NCBI GenBank assembly: GCA_035041965.1
Contig: JAPYMA010000568.1
Location: forward strand, 62,001 to 126,000
Length of the DNA stretch: 64,000 nt
Source of the DNA: Anisakis pegreffii
Lineage: Eukaryota > Nematoda > Chromadorea > Rhabditida > Anisakidae
Direction: 5' to 3'
Of the stretch, positions 15,201-26,273 are shown piece by piece. The notes beneath the pieces were generated by a model. The model searched no databases, was not told the DNA's origin, and saw only the letters and a list, made by a program, of their open reading frames with translations. Both the position numbers and the translations under genes were made by a program. The number at the start of each line of letters is the position of its first letter. The stretch's first letter is position 1.

Positions 15201-15574
15201 AACGAATGACTTGATTTGTTGGTTTGATTTGAATGAGGTGAATTAGGGAATTAGGTTGAATTGGTTTGGATTGGATTGTGTTATTTCTGACGAGGGGATT
15301 ACTGTGTGACTAACAGTGACAACGGCAGAACAGAGAATATATTCGACACAACAATAACAATAATCAAGGAACGAATAATATTCTAATTCGTAACATTAGT
15401 GACAAGTTGAACGGGATATACTCCGTTCACAGCAACAGTAGTAACACACCGGGCTATCTTAGCAACAACAATAATGAGTGAATGAATTAAAAAGGCGAAT
15501 ATTTTGGAGAGGAATTTATTTAAGCATTTATCCTATATATGCGGTGATTAGAGGAAAGATAAGGGGCAATTGAG

Positions 15575-15662
<88 letters not shown>

Positions 15663-18600
15663 ATGTATATATGATGTGTGTCAGAATGTGATAACTTCAG
15701 TGTTCGAGTGTGATATCATTATTCTTATGCTCTGTCGAAGTGATAGTTAAGGTATACGCGTTGTTCAGGTGAATTCGTTGTTGATGAGCCACGAGTGGCC
15801 GCAGAAACAGACACAGCCGCATCAATAGTCTGGCAGAAAATACATCATCATGAACCTGTATTCTATCAGGTATTTCTTCCTTAGTAGTTATCTGTCTAAC
15901 AGTTTTTGCTTATCAATAGAGTGATATCTAGCAAGGAAAATCTTAAACGGATAACAAATTGCCATTGCAGTTCTCAGAAACGCGTGATTCATGAATAATG
16001 AAATTAAGGTTCGATATACACCGAACGATGGTGGTCAATCGACTGTGATGGCCGTTCAGTCGGAACTGAATCTGCAATGCCCTAAAGTGGGATGCGATTG
16101 GCTGTGTGCACTTGTCTTTAATTTGCCACAACGTCCTCGTGACTTCTTGTTCGATGTACGCGCTAAAGTGGCCGGTATCTGGAATAAGTGGGTACCAATT
16201 GCACGAAGGTACGTCTCAAAAATACTTCTCGCCAAACCTATTCAGCACGAATTCCTAGCCTAAACTTCACTCAAGCGAATTCATTGCTTGGCTGTATGGT
16301 TTACCTGCAAACTGCTTCAGGATATTTCAATCATTGTACTGGTGGATATGTTGAATTTCATGAAATAATCCGCGTTACTGTGACCATAAGCTGCTGAAAA
16401 TTGTAAGTGAAGAACTGATCAGCTAGTCCGTGATCCATCTCAAATTTTGATCAAACCTCTTACAAGACAATAGTTGACAGCAATCACTACTTGACGCTAC
16501 ACTCTTGCCATCATCAGCATTATATTATTATCAGTGAACCGTTAAGCATCAAAATAGAAATGTTCAGTTTTGGACATAATTACAATGAGCCTTTCATTGC
16601 CTTATTTCAGACATTGGAATCTTATGGAACGAGTGTGCAGCATCATTCCACCACCGTTTTTCGTTGAGAATATTGGCAAGCGCGATTTCATGCGTGAGAT
16701 TGATCTAGGTAGCGCTGATTCATACGATAAGAATGCATGGTTAGTGGAATACTTGCAATTAGACCTTTCAATTAATCAGCGTAAATATTGTGAATTTCGC
16801 GAAAATTCATCAGAAGTTTGGTGTTTTGAAGCATTCTCCACTTCGATTCCAACAATGGATCAAAATTTCTTCTCAATAAGGCCCAAAATTACTTCCTCAC
16901 GTATGCTTCTCCATGCTATTCACTCAAAATGCATAATTTAATGGAGGTGGCTAACAGCAATTTATCGACGATGAAAAACGCACCAGTTCCCCGACTACAA
17001 AATTCCAGATCCACCCTAAAATCGAAAACAAAAATTCCGCACTAACAACAAGTTTAGGTTTTGAAAGTGAAACCAATTTTGTATTGCCTTAAATCATTGA
17101 GGAAGTATTTGGTGGTCATTGATTTACGCGACAGTGCAGATAATTTGCTGAGTGCAATCGACATTTCACGTCTGAACGATAAGGCGACATCGGATTACGA
17201 ACAAATGCCGTATTATATTACAGCTGGTCTAACACCAAAGCAAGTTGACGATAAAATTCAATTCAAGTAAGTCAGTAGTTCGAAAAATATTTCAGCGATG
17301 TCCTTCTGTATGCGAGAATGCCACCCGAATCATGGAAATACTCACGGCGTTCAGAAGCAGATCCATTGACCGTTAATTACACAGTTTCCGAATGAAGTTG
17401 TTTCGACAGATTCCAAGTTATGGGCGAATTAGGGTGATTCGAGAGGACGGAGAGCCTTTTGTTGCAATATGAGTGAATTTGATTGCAGGATTGGTGATGG
17501 ACAAGTATATGGTGGCTACCTGAATTATCCACTTGAGAGAGATGCCAACCCAAAATGGTATCTGATTCCGATGTCAGATTCGGAGAATGAAATAATGGAA
17601 CCAATGCTCAAATCGTGTGGATTTAAAGAGGACGGTATAACTGGAAAATTTTTTACTTGAATAATGTCTCAGCAGTGCATCTAGCTAAGAAAAAATTGCG
17701 CACATCTTTATAAAAATCCCGTATTATTTGAACATCTTTTGGTACAACAGCATAATACGATTTGAAGATTTCATCTGTTGGCGTTCGTTTTTCCGATGTT
17801 GTGATTTCTCGTAGATCAAATACATACTCTTTAAAATTTATGAAAGAGTAAATTTCAATTGCTGATCATTTCTCCAGTCAGAACTTTTCGTGCGAGCTAA
17901 CTATAAGAGTTCTTGATTTGGATGTCACTGTCTAAGGAGCATCATTCGAATTGCTGTTCTTCGACTGTGTTGCATACTTCATCACTCTGACATAATCCAA
18001 AATTTGAACTCATATTCAGGAACTGTTGAATGCGATTTTACAATCGCCCAACTTCTCAGCTATATTCCTTGGTGGATTGGCTTTGCTAGCGTTCTCGTTC
18101 TTGTTATTATTGCGATTTTGGTTTGCATCGGATGTGTGTCGGCAGCTAGAAAGTGCATTTGTTAGTTAAACTCTTTTGGATGTTACTAACAATAAGTATC
18201 ATACGGATTCAACCGATAAAGTAACACCAACCCATGAATGCCGGTTATGATTAGTTGAGAGAAAACACTGAATATACTTTTGTGGGTTACTCATATCTGG
18301 TGCACTCCACTTCAATATTGATTATGTGTAATTCACTGAAACAATTTAGGAAAAATATACCGAGAAAATATGTCACATTTAAAGAGGGTTGAACTGAGAT
18401 GGAAATACTTACAAAAATGAGCACATTTTGCTAGCTGCATAAGTACCTGAACCTAAGAGAAATCAGTTAGATTACCATTGGTTTCATGAGATTTGAAACA
18501 ATATCTCTGCAAGCATATACATAACTGCATTAGTCAATTGCACGTGAATGTGGTTGGTGTTGAATCGTTAAGAAATATTCAGAGTTTTGCCAAATATATG

Positions 18601-18992
18601 TGTATTTATACATTTATGTAATGTTCAATCATGTTATTTCCAAACCATCAAACGTTCAGTTCGTTGATTAAGGCTCAAAACTGAGGCGTCAAAAGCGTTC
18701 ACGACGAAGAGGACAACGACGAAGTGATAATAGTGAACCAACGACAAATTACATCCATGAAGAATCACCACACATAAGTAATAGTAATACGTTGGCGGGG
18801 AGGCGAATCCCCGTATCAGTTCGAGACAACAGTATTTGTGATTGTCATGAGAACACAAATGAGTACAATAAAAGCAAGATCAATCCCAATCGTAATGATA
18901 ACTGTCGATATTCAATGCGTTATGATGAAAGCGAACAACGACATCCTCTAACAGAAGAGAATATAAACGAAGTTCATGTGATCAGTCTATGA
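12255..18992 (+). CDS. LAR/R3-type receptor phosphatase-like protein lacking a phosphatase domain
   Basis: Type I membrane protein of about 800 residues. Exons: 12255-12312, 12516-12665, 13076-13194, 13301-13486, 13895-14026, 14132-14290, 14565-14714, 15002-15098, 15769-15869, 16009-16208, 16611-16900, ~17058-17266, 17489-17634, 18020-18152 (or 18160), 18686 (or 18673)-18992. Phases agree everywhere except the 16900/17058 junction, which is uncertain. Residues 1-19 form a signal peptide ([16 protein letters not shown]). About four FN3-like units follow (for example [39 protein letters not shown]). The last ectodomain unit carries [18 protein letters not shown] and [16 protein letters not shown], the hallmark membrane-proximal pattern of LAR-like receptor tyrosine phosphatases. 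TM is [20 protein letters not shown], followed by a basic tail ([12 protein letters not shown]) that ends at TGA 18992. If the 18152 splice is skipped, translation stops at TAG 18163. No PTP signature was found downstream, so a role in adhesion or as a decoy is inferred rather than signalling by dephosphorylation. Confidence 0.82.
15578..15658. repeat. (AT)n microsatellite in receptor-gene intron
   Basis: About 40 uninterrupted AT dinucleotides, followed by GTGTATGTATATATG. They lie in the intron between exons 15002-15098 and 15769-15869 of the receptor gene. Likely length-polymorphic. Confidence 0.98.
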
Positions 18993-19374
18993 GTGCTTGT
19001 TGGATTGATAATGTTGATAATATCAGTGATGATAATGAACGTGATGATGCATATAAGTATATTATGAAAATGAGCATTGCATTTCGCTAAACTATTGATT
19101 CTTTTCTTTTCGGTTCACTGCTAATCGTCACAACTTCTAAATACACTCAATACTCTTCTTGTTGAATACTGCTTCTGGATGCAATCACAGCGAAATACTG
19201 CTTACTACATACGCAAGTTTCCAGGAGAAAGTAATCGTTGTCGAACTGAAGTGTATGAGAAATGAGTGAATAGATGACGTTGGTAAGAGTGGAATTAATA
19301 ACGAAAGTGATAATAATTAGAATTATTTCTGGGGCAGTCACAAGGAAAGCAATAATAACAATAGTGAATATTCA
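18993..19374. other. Short intergenic interval between convergent genes
   Basis: This separates the end of the plus-strand receptor gene from the end of the minus-strand membrane-protein exon. The genes converge. It should hold both 3' UTRs. No strong AATAAA signal was assigned with confidence. Confidence 0.4.
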
Positions 19375-19705
19375 TCAAAAAATCATTTCACTCAGAACTG
19401 TTTCAGCATCCTCATAACCCGCCAGTCCACCACTCATGTCTCGCCGATCTTGACCAGTAATCGGCCTCATATTCATTGGGATGGTTGAAATTGTGAATAC
19501 ATCACCACTGTTGCTGATGAATGATTTGTTCCGTAATAATTCTTTCTTCTTAGTCTCCAGTTTGCGCTTCTTCAAACCTTCCTCGGTGTAAATCGTCGAA
19601 AACCACCATGGGAAAAAATAATCTCTCAGGATCCATACGTTGAAAATAAACCACGATCCAAGGCACAACAATCCAAACGCATAATAAAGGTCATCTCGGT
19701 ATTGA
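19375..19705 (-). CDS. C-terminal exon of an unidentified membrane protein
   Basis: The exon follows an excellent acceptor (TTTTTCAATCTCAG, exon base 19705) and runs to a stop at 19375, giving about 109 residues. It reads QYRDDLYYAFGLLCLGS and then a hydrophobic segment (SWFIFNVWILRDYFFPWWF), followed by a charged tail (KKRKLETKKKELLRN) and a polar C-terminus (GQDRRDMSGGLAGYEDAE). One aromatic-rich TM helix with a cytosolic Lys-rich tail is the simplest reading. The codon across the upstream junction is split after its second base. A GTACGT donor lies 20-30 bases upstream, but the reading frame behind it is closed, so the preceding exon was not placed. The family is not recognised, and the N-terminal part is missing from this model. 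Confidence 0.5.
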
Positions 19706-22700
19706 CTGAGATTGAAAAATCGACGTACCTCAAAACACAGATACCATTAATTTCTCAACAGAAAACTGACTGTGTTCATGTCTATGTAGAAAATTTCCAG
19801 AGCAGATTCACATTGATTTTTTGGATCCACGTTTAAAAGTTTCCATTCGACAAAAAGTGTGGGACAATTTCCCATTAATACTTATTCATTTTCCTTCTTT
19901 TCAAATCTCAGAAATAATGAAGTTCCAGATCGATCATCACTTCAGATCATCAATTTATCACTACGCGACACTTGAAATGCAAGCTATTGATCAATACAAA
20001 TCAATGCATTGAGAAAATGCAGAAATCGAACGTCTTTTTAGAATCTTGTCAACGATAACGATGTCTGCTGTGATGATGTAGTGGAAAAATATGATTGTTG
20101 CAAGTGTTCTTGATTAGTTTGAGGAAGTTTTGAGAACAAACCTTGAACAGTGTTGGTAAGACGGTTGATGTTGATATTAACGTGGTGTTATTGTTATCCG
20201 AAGATAATGCTGATGTGGACTCGCTTACAAATGCCGACGTTGGAAGAACGATTGGCGCAATGTTTAAGCTTGATCAAAATTCATAAGCGGCGAGACAGCA
20301 ATGATCAGAATACTCTGATGGCGATGCACAAACCTATTGACAGAGTGAACAACGCAGTGCACGAAACGAGCAAATTCTGAAATTTGTGCATTTCAACACA
20401 ATTTTATACTTCTTACGAATAATCCACTTATCCATTGGAACTTTCGAACAGTTCATCGGATGGCAGAAGAAAAAAGAATTCATTCAGATAGTACACGTAA
20501 AAATCCTAGCGAGATAGTACTTAAAAGATGTGTGTCGATTAACTGATTCATTGAATACAACTTGGAACTGGTTAAGGTTTATTTTTTTCATTCTGATATT
20601 AGTAAATCGATTTTGAATTGGAAGCTTGGTGAATGAATGAGTTAAATTATTATCGGCGACCATTATTTTCCAATTTTCGATTCATGGGTGGGTGGGTGAC
20701 TCTCGGCTATTTGGTAACTGGATGGAATGTACCGCAAAATTTTGAATTCGCTTGATAATATGATGTAATCCACAACAGTAACAGCAAAGTAGACACCATA
20801 AAATGAACTTTTCCTTCGTCTGGTAACGTAACACATCCATGAAGGACAAGAATATGAAAGAAAAAAGCTCTCGTATATGGCCGCTTCGAGCCCGTAAATC
20901 AAATTTCGTCAGCACAACCGTTTCTAACTAAAATTGCTTTTATTCAAACATCCTCACGCGATTCACTTGAATAGACAGATGTTTCAATTTAACAAATGCA
21001 CGATTTAGATTGGGACGTTGAACTGGTCTTTAGACAAATGTTTAGTTCTTGGAGCCTCAAGTCGATTTCTCGAACGATTTTCATGTCAGCGAGCAGCTAT
21101 CTCGGTTTTGATGTCGCTGATCTCGACAAGAAGTGCAATTAGCGAAGCAAAGTTGATCAGTAGAACTTGATCGAAAAAGTTGCACTGCTTCATAGCTCGC
21201 CTCACATATATCTGGCAGTACATTGCATATTTAGCATGTTCTGAGTCATAAGTACAGTAATCAGTTCATGATGGTGTTGTACCAATGAACCGCAGGGAAA
21301 AATGGGAGAAAAATATGAAACTTTTGATAGAGAAATTGGAAAATGAATTCTGATTTACAAATTTGAACCGAAAGAATTCGGTTCAAATTGCATGCGCAGA
21401 ATTTGAGCCGGAAAGTTTGATAAATGAAAAAGTTTCAATTCAAAAATTTCATAGTAACACTCAAGAGATAGACGAAAAAGAGTGAAATTCGATCACACTC
21501 GTATGCAACAAGTGTTGCGTTGATGCTTTTCATAGTGTTATATTTGGTGTTGACGCATGTTAAGGACATTTGAATGCATGAATGAAATCGAAGAAGAGCT
21601 GAGGCGTTTAGTCAAGAACTAATTACTGAGTTTTTTTTGCATTCAGTGGACCTAAATCAATTATGCAACTATCATATTTGAGGAGATATTGAAGATGCAC
21701 AGAGTTCGTTGGGATCTAATGCCTAAGGCTATCGTTATCTTCATCAGTGAGGCGACAACCGGGATTTCAATGAATATGGCAAAGCTTGAGTGAAATCAGC
21801 AAGAAGACCTCAACGGAATCCAAGATATTAAATTGGCGACACTAAGCTAAGCTCGATTCTCAGTGAAATTTTAAACAGTTGCAAAATCATTTCATGTGAT
21901 GGTTGCATACGAAAAGTTGGTGATTAATCAAAGATTCCAGGCAGATCGATGATTCAAAAAATTGTTTTGAGAAAACAATAACCAAGAAACACATGTTATG
22001 AATATAAGTCATGTGTGCATTATGAGAGCGAAATGTTAGGAAGAAGATGAATGTTCTGAATTTAATTCATCATGATTTAGCAAAAACAAATATGCATTTG
22101 TATGTCAACTTGTTGGAATCGTTTTGAAAAACTGAAAAGAATTACTTGTGAACGCAAAAATATGCCGATAAGAAATGAGCATTCGGAAATCAAATAAAAC
22201 AGTAAGAAAGGCTGTCTTCCAAGCAAAAAATACAATCAGCAGCATTAAATTCAATCAATCATAATGATGTGACGTTGGTGCCGATCAGCATGACGTTAAT
22301 TGCAATCATACCTGTGATAGTAATGGTGACGACAATATCGCAACAATCATTGGGATACGAAAGTTTGGCTGTTTACCACTATGTTCACCGAATCAATCAT
22401 TCGAATTAGAATTTCATGAAAACAGATAATTCCCTTCGCTGATATCGTTAGCTGCTTGGAAAGGAGAATCAAGACAAGTAGAATGGATAATCACCACAAT
22501 AATAATCCCGACAATAATAGTAATGACGACAATAATAATGACATAATTGTTATCAGTATTATTATTAATACTGATAGTAATAGCGTTAATAATGTAATAA
22601 TAACAGCAATAATATTTAAAATAATTCAAATAATACCAGTAATAACAAAATTAATAATAACAATAATGATGATCGCAATACCACTGAGGGAAAAAGCAGT

Positions 22701-24097
22701 GCAAAAATTCAAGGATTATACCAGAGCAGTTGGAAGATTACACCAAATCTCTTCATCATTTTTCAAGCAGTTTGCTCGCTTTTTCGATATACTTTTCCTA
22801 ATACCAATACACTGATGAGGAGCTTGTAGTAGTTTTCAGACGTCTTTGATAGCGCAATGCACAGTGAAGATTTCCTTAATTCACTGTAGAGAATGTATCA
22901 AATGAGAATGGTGCATCACATAAAAATGCCCATCAACTGAACATCAAATCGGACAAATCCAGCAACAACATCAGATACAGAGACGACGTTCCTTATTTGT
23001 GTTCATAAAATGCATGATGGCTTACAAAAAATGTTAGCTTCGTATCCAATTGTTCTGCTCTTTCATTCTATTGCTCTAACTGCTCAGAATAATCTTTCTC
23101 TTCTATCTCTGCATTAATCTTCATTTACGTTTACTTATCAACTGTTACACCTCCTCTTGATCATGTTCGACAGATGTTGAAACTCAGCGATGAATTGTTC
23201 AATTGCGACGTCAAAAGAAAGACAACTTGTCAGAACAGAGGTCTCCAACTGAATGCAAATTTTCCTATCTGAAGGGATCTAGGAATACCAGAGGGGATTC
23301 TATGGTATTAGTTAATGTATATATATATGCTTAATATATATATATGTCGAAAACTATATGCTTCATCGGCGACTGATGCTTATTCTGACTAATAAATGTA
23401 CATTTCTGAAGTTATTTCATGCGGCTGACAATTAGGTTGTCGTATTTTCTACGAATGATTTTCATGCACTTGTGCTACGGTTCCGCTTTGACCGCATGTT
23501 GAGTGATCATTGCTCATCTGGAGCAATTAATTTGAAAGCAATCTCTCTCCTTAATCCTCAGTTTTTTATTTATTTTCATCACTTCTCAGCGAAAAATCAG
23601 AAGATTAGCGAGGAACTGATTGATTGATGAAGAATATTACCGCTAAAAATTTGTCAGTTCTATGACAGACTTCCCTCATGTTCAGACTTTTAATTTTTTC
23701 AAGATTCAAATGATATAATTCATGCGATGCATTTCTTTCGTTAAAAAATCGAAATTTTCGAAATGGCGGAATTCAGCTGACGTCAATACTGCGAGAAAAT
23801 GTACTTGAAGTATTGCAAATAAGTGTTTGAGAATCAAGAATCTCATATTCAGATGCAAGTGTACTGTTATTAGCTTAGACCCGAGCTGACAAGATGCCTT
23901 AGCATAGAAAATGCAGTATGCTCTTGCGGCATGATCATTGGCATCATTATATGAAATATCAATTTGAATTTAAATATTTTGGTTCCTTGTATTTGTTCAA
24001 TGGTTTGTTGAATTATCTCCTTTCTGATTAATAATGAACATATTGGTTTGAAAAAATGTGCTTAAACATGTCCCGCATCGATATTTCAAAAGCTGTT

Positions 24098-24142
24098 CGA
24101 TCCCGGGATAATTCCGGGATCAAAAATCGATCCCGTGATTGA
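24098..24142. repeat. GATCCCG inverted repeat
   Basis: GATCCCGG and CCGGGATC lie seven bases apart near 24099-24121, and a further GATCCCG follows at about 24128. The cluster directly precedes the TTTGCC-type repeat copy at 24174 and may be the remains of another short inverted-repeat element. Confidence 0.6.
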
Positions 24143-24173
24143 AAAATCGTCGAGATTTTGCAAACTGTAGTGG

Positions 24174-24318
24174 TACCCGAACATTTTGCCTAGAGACGTT
24201 TTGCCTAACAATAAGGACAGTTTGCCGATTAGGCAAAATTTCTATTAAAAACCGTCCGTTATGTGTTTTTAGACAAACTGTCGTTAGGCACAACAGTTTC
24301 AGGCAAATTGTCCGCTCA
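24174..24318. mobile_element. TTTGCCTAA-rich MITE, copy 1
   Basis: About 145 bp built from variants of TTTGCCTAACGACAG in both orientations. The left end starts TACCCGAACATTTTGCC. The right end, read in reverse, starts TGAGCGGACAATTTGCC. Both ends match those of the copy at 33472-33635 at most positions. It has no coding capacity; the open frames crossing it come from the repeat. No clear target-site duplication remains, so the copy is older or its ends are misjudged. Confidence 0.65.
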
Positions 24319-25198
24319 GGTTTGTGCTTAGCCCAATTTGCATATGGGTGGTTGAACTCAAGTATGGGTATAAAGCAATCCAGTGGTTTGTTATTGATAT
24401 GGATCGGAAGTAGGTTTTTTGAGAAGCCTGCGATAGTCTGATGAAGAAAACCTTTACTAAGGAATAATCTCACGATGACGACAGTTCTCTGTGTATATGC
24501 TTTCAGACAAAATGTACGTTCAGATTTGGCAAGCAACCTCAGGATTCTATCAGTTCTCCGGACCAGAAAACTTCTCAACTATCAGGAAAGAATATATGTC
24601 GCTGAGAAAATACCACTAATCGCTGACAGCCTTCTTCTGAATAAACCTAAGGAAATCAACCTGTTTCCTTAAAGAGTGCCCAGATTGTTGTTAAAAGTGT
24701 TAAGGGTGTTGGTGACGATAAGTCGGACTGGGAGCAACAGTACATATGATAATTTCGATTGTATATTTGCAGGTGCAATACTTTTATTATTCCTGCTCGT
24801 ACTCATGATGCCTTTTGCCTTAGCCCATCCTCTGTGAACCAATTGGTTGGCTGATACTCAGGAGGAAACGGGATTCTGCATCCAGGTCACGGAACATTAT
24901 ACTTCGCTTTCGGTTAATTTCTCAAACTTGATGCAGTCACGCTGTGAGATATACTTATTGACACATGATACAACAAAATGATGATTGATGAGCAATAATC
25001 TGTAGATTTTGATAGCATTAGGAGAACACTTTTACAGCAGGTATAGCGATTCTCCGCTAAATGATTGTGAGCCGTATTACCATTAAGACCGAACACCTGG
25101 CTTTCAGTGAGGTGATTCAGCCTTTCCGTAATTCAACAATCTTCGCTGAAGAAATTTTGATCAGTGAAATCTGAAAAATTCAGCTGCAATCCGGATTT

Positions 25199-25990
25199 TT
25201 AAGGTACATGAGAGAGAAATAATCAGCTTCAATGCAGACAGGATCAATCGACATCGAAATTGGTCCGAATCCGAAAGTTGAAATGAACAAACTGCATTCA
25301 CTTCATTGACACCACTGCCGTAAAAACATTTCATTTTCATGACATACGAGCAATAATATGGTAATGAGCTAAACGGTTTGTTCTCGTTTAATCAACTGAG
25401 ATAACGCATACCACATTGCATGGTAACCAAACCTCGGCCTTTTTAGATCACATGAGAAGCAGCGCATAATGGATGAACAGTGATCGTTGATATTTCACAT
25501 TTGATCAAAATATTTTCGACTCTGATATTCCATGCCAAATGAATCGGCAAATTTCTGTGTCATATGCTATGTATATCACTGAAAATTTATATTACCGTTT
25601 TATGTTAGTGGTTAGCATGATTTGCATAATGTATGGGGAACTCAGAGAATGATACGTGAAATATGTTACAGCACATATTAACGGTTAGCACGATTTGCAT
25701 AATGTATGGGGAACTGAGATACTGATGTGTGAAATATGTCATAATTCGTCATGCAAGATTAAGGTGTTTGTGAGCGGGAGTGTTTGTTGCATATAAGCGA
25801 TGAGGCAGGATCTGGAAATCAAAGGAACCTCGATTCTTCAACTTCATCGGTAGCAGGATGCTGCGTATTTCAACAGTCATGTTGATTCACTTCTTCATCT
25901 CGATCATCGTACAACACAAATTGTCATTCGCATCACGTACAGGTGAGTATTTTTACTAGCAGTGTAATAGAACTATGGTTTTTTTTTTTT
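25199..25990 (+). repeat. Duplicated promoter/exon-1 block, copy A
   Basis: This segment is clearly similar to 45023-45770. Shared landmarks in the same order are ACATGAGAGAGAA, a GGGGAACT-containing octamer block, GGATCTGGAAATCAAAGGAA, the signal-peptide exon, and the first part of the intron. Copy A has an extra tandem copy (about 70 bp) of the octamer block that copy B lacks. Similarity fades before exon 2. Confidence 0.88.
25611..25797 (+). promoter_or_regulatory. Promoter of secreted propeptide gene A
   Basis: Two tandem blocks each carry an octamer ATTTGCAT (25620-25627 and 25693-25700) followed by AATGTATGGGGAACT. ATTTGCAT is the classic binding site of POU homeodomain factors. A TATAAG box at 25792-25797 lies 66 bases before the ATG, the same distance as in paralogue B. 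Function is inferred from conservation between the two copies. Confidence 0.6.
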
Positions 25991-26273
25991 TTTTGCTGGG
26001 ACGTTTTCTTTGAAGACGCAGTTGCTGAGACCGTGGTCTATATATTAAGCCAACTTTCCTGTTTGGATTCTGAGTATATGAAACTGGTGTATGATTTGTA
26101 TATTTTGAGAGCGCAACCAAGATTTGGCTACGCCCGGAGACCAACACAGAACGAACATTATGTTGCGTGTGAAGCGACAGGAACGAACCACGGCAACAGA
26201 TGCACCAGGAGAAGATTCTCTCGTTGAGGCGCAATCCAATTGGACGAATTACTTTCTACTGAGGAAAACTTGA
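25858..26273 (+). CDS. Small secreted propeptide, paralogue A
   Basis: Two exons: 25858-25942 (28 codons plus one base) and 26110-26273 (TGA), giving about 82 residues. The donor is GTGAGT and the acceptor TATTTTGAG. Exon 1 is a signal peptide (MLRISTVMLIHFFISIIVQH, then KLSFAS). The second exon encodes an acidic/polar pro-region and a dibasic KR at residues 50-51 within LRVKRQ. After it comes a 31-residue C-terminal part with an N-glycosylation sequon (NWT) and the ending NYFLLRKT. Paralogue B has the same exon-1 length, intron phase and first codon of exon 2 (Glu), plus a VKR site, which supports both models. The acceptor lacks the usual TTTCAG and is the weakest point. No known family is recognised. 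A peptide hormone, neuropeptide or secreted effector is possible. Confidence 0.6.

Larger units (their letters stand above)
19706..25180. other. Gene-poor interval with scattered open stretches
   Basis: No complete gene is seen. A plus-strand stretch around 20165-20290 can be read as VDVDINVVLLLSEDNADVDS and on to a stop, which looks protein-like, but no start or partner exon was found. The minus strand at 20663-20915 is open in all three frames. Positions 22490-22680 are AAT/ATA low complexity. A transposon fragment and a GATCCCG-rich palindrome near 24100 are listed separately. Confidence 0.4.

Noticed and set aside
22414..22815. Asn/Ile-rich open frames on both strands
   Set aside because: AAT/ATA low-complexity sequence with no start context, splice sites or motif.
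24120..24578. 152-codon minus-strand open frame and its plus-strand counterpart
   Set aside because: Both cross the TTTGCCTAA-rich element. The repeated motif lacks stops, and the residues repeat the motif.
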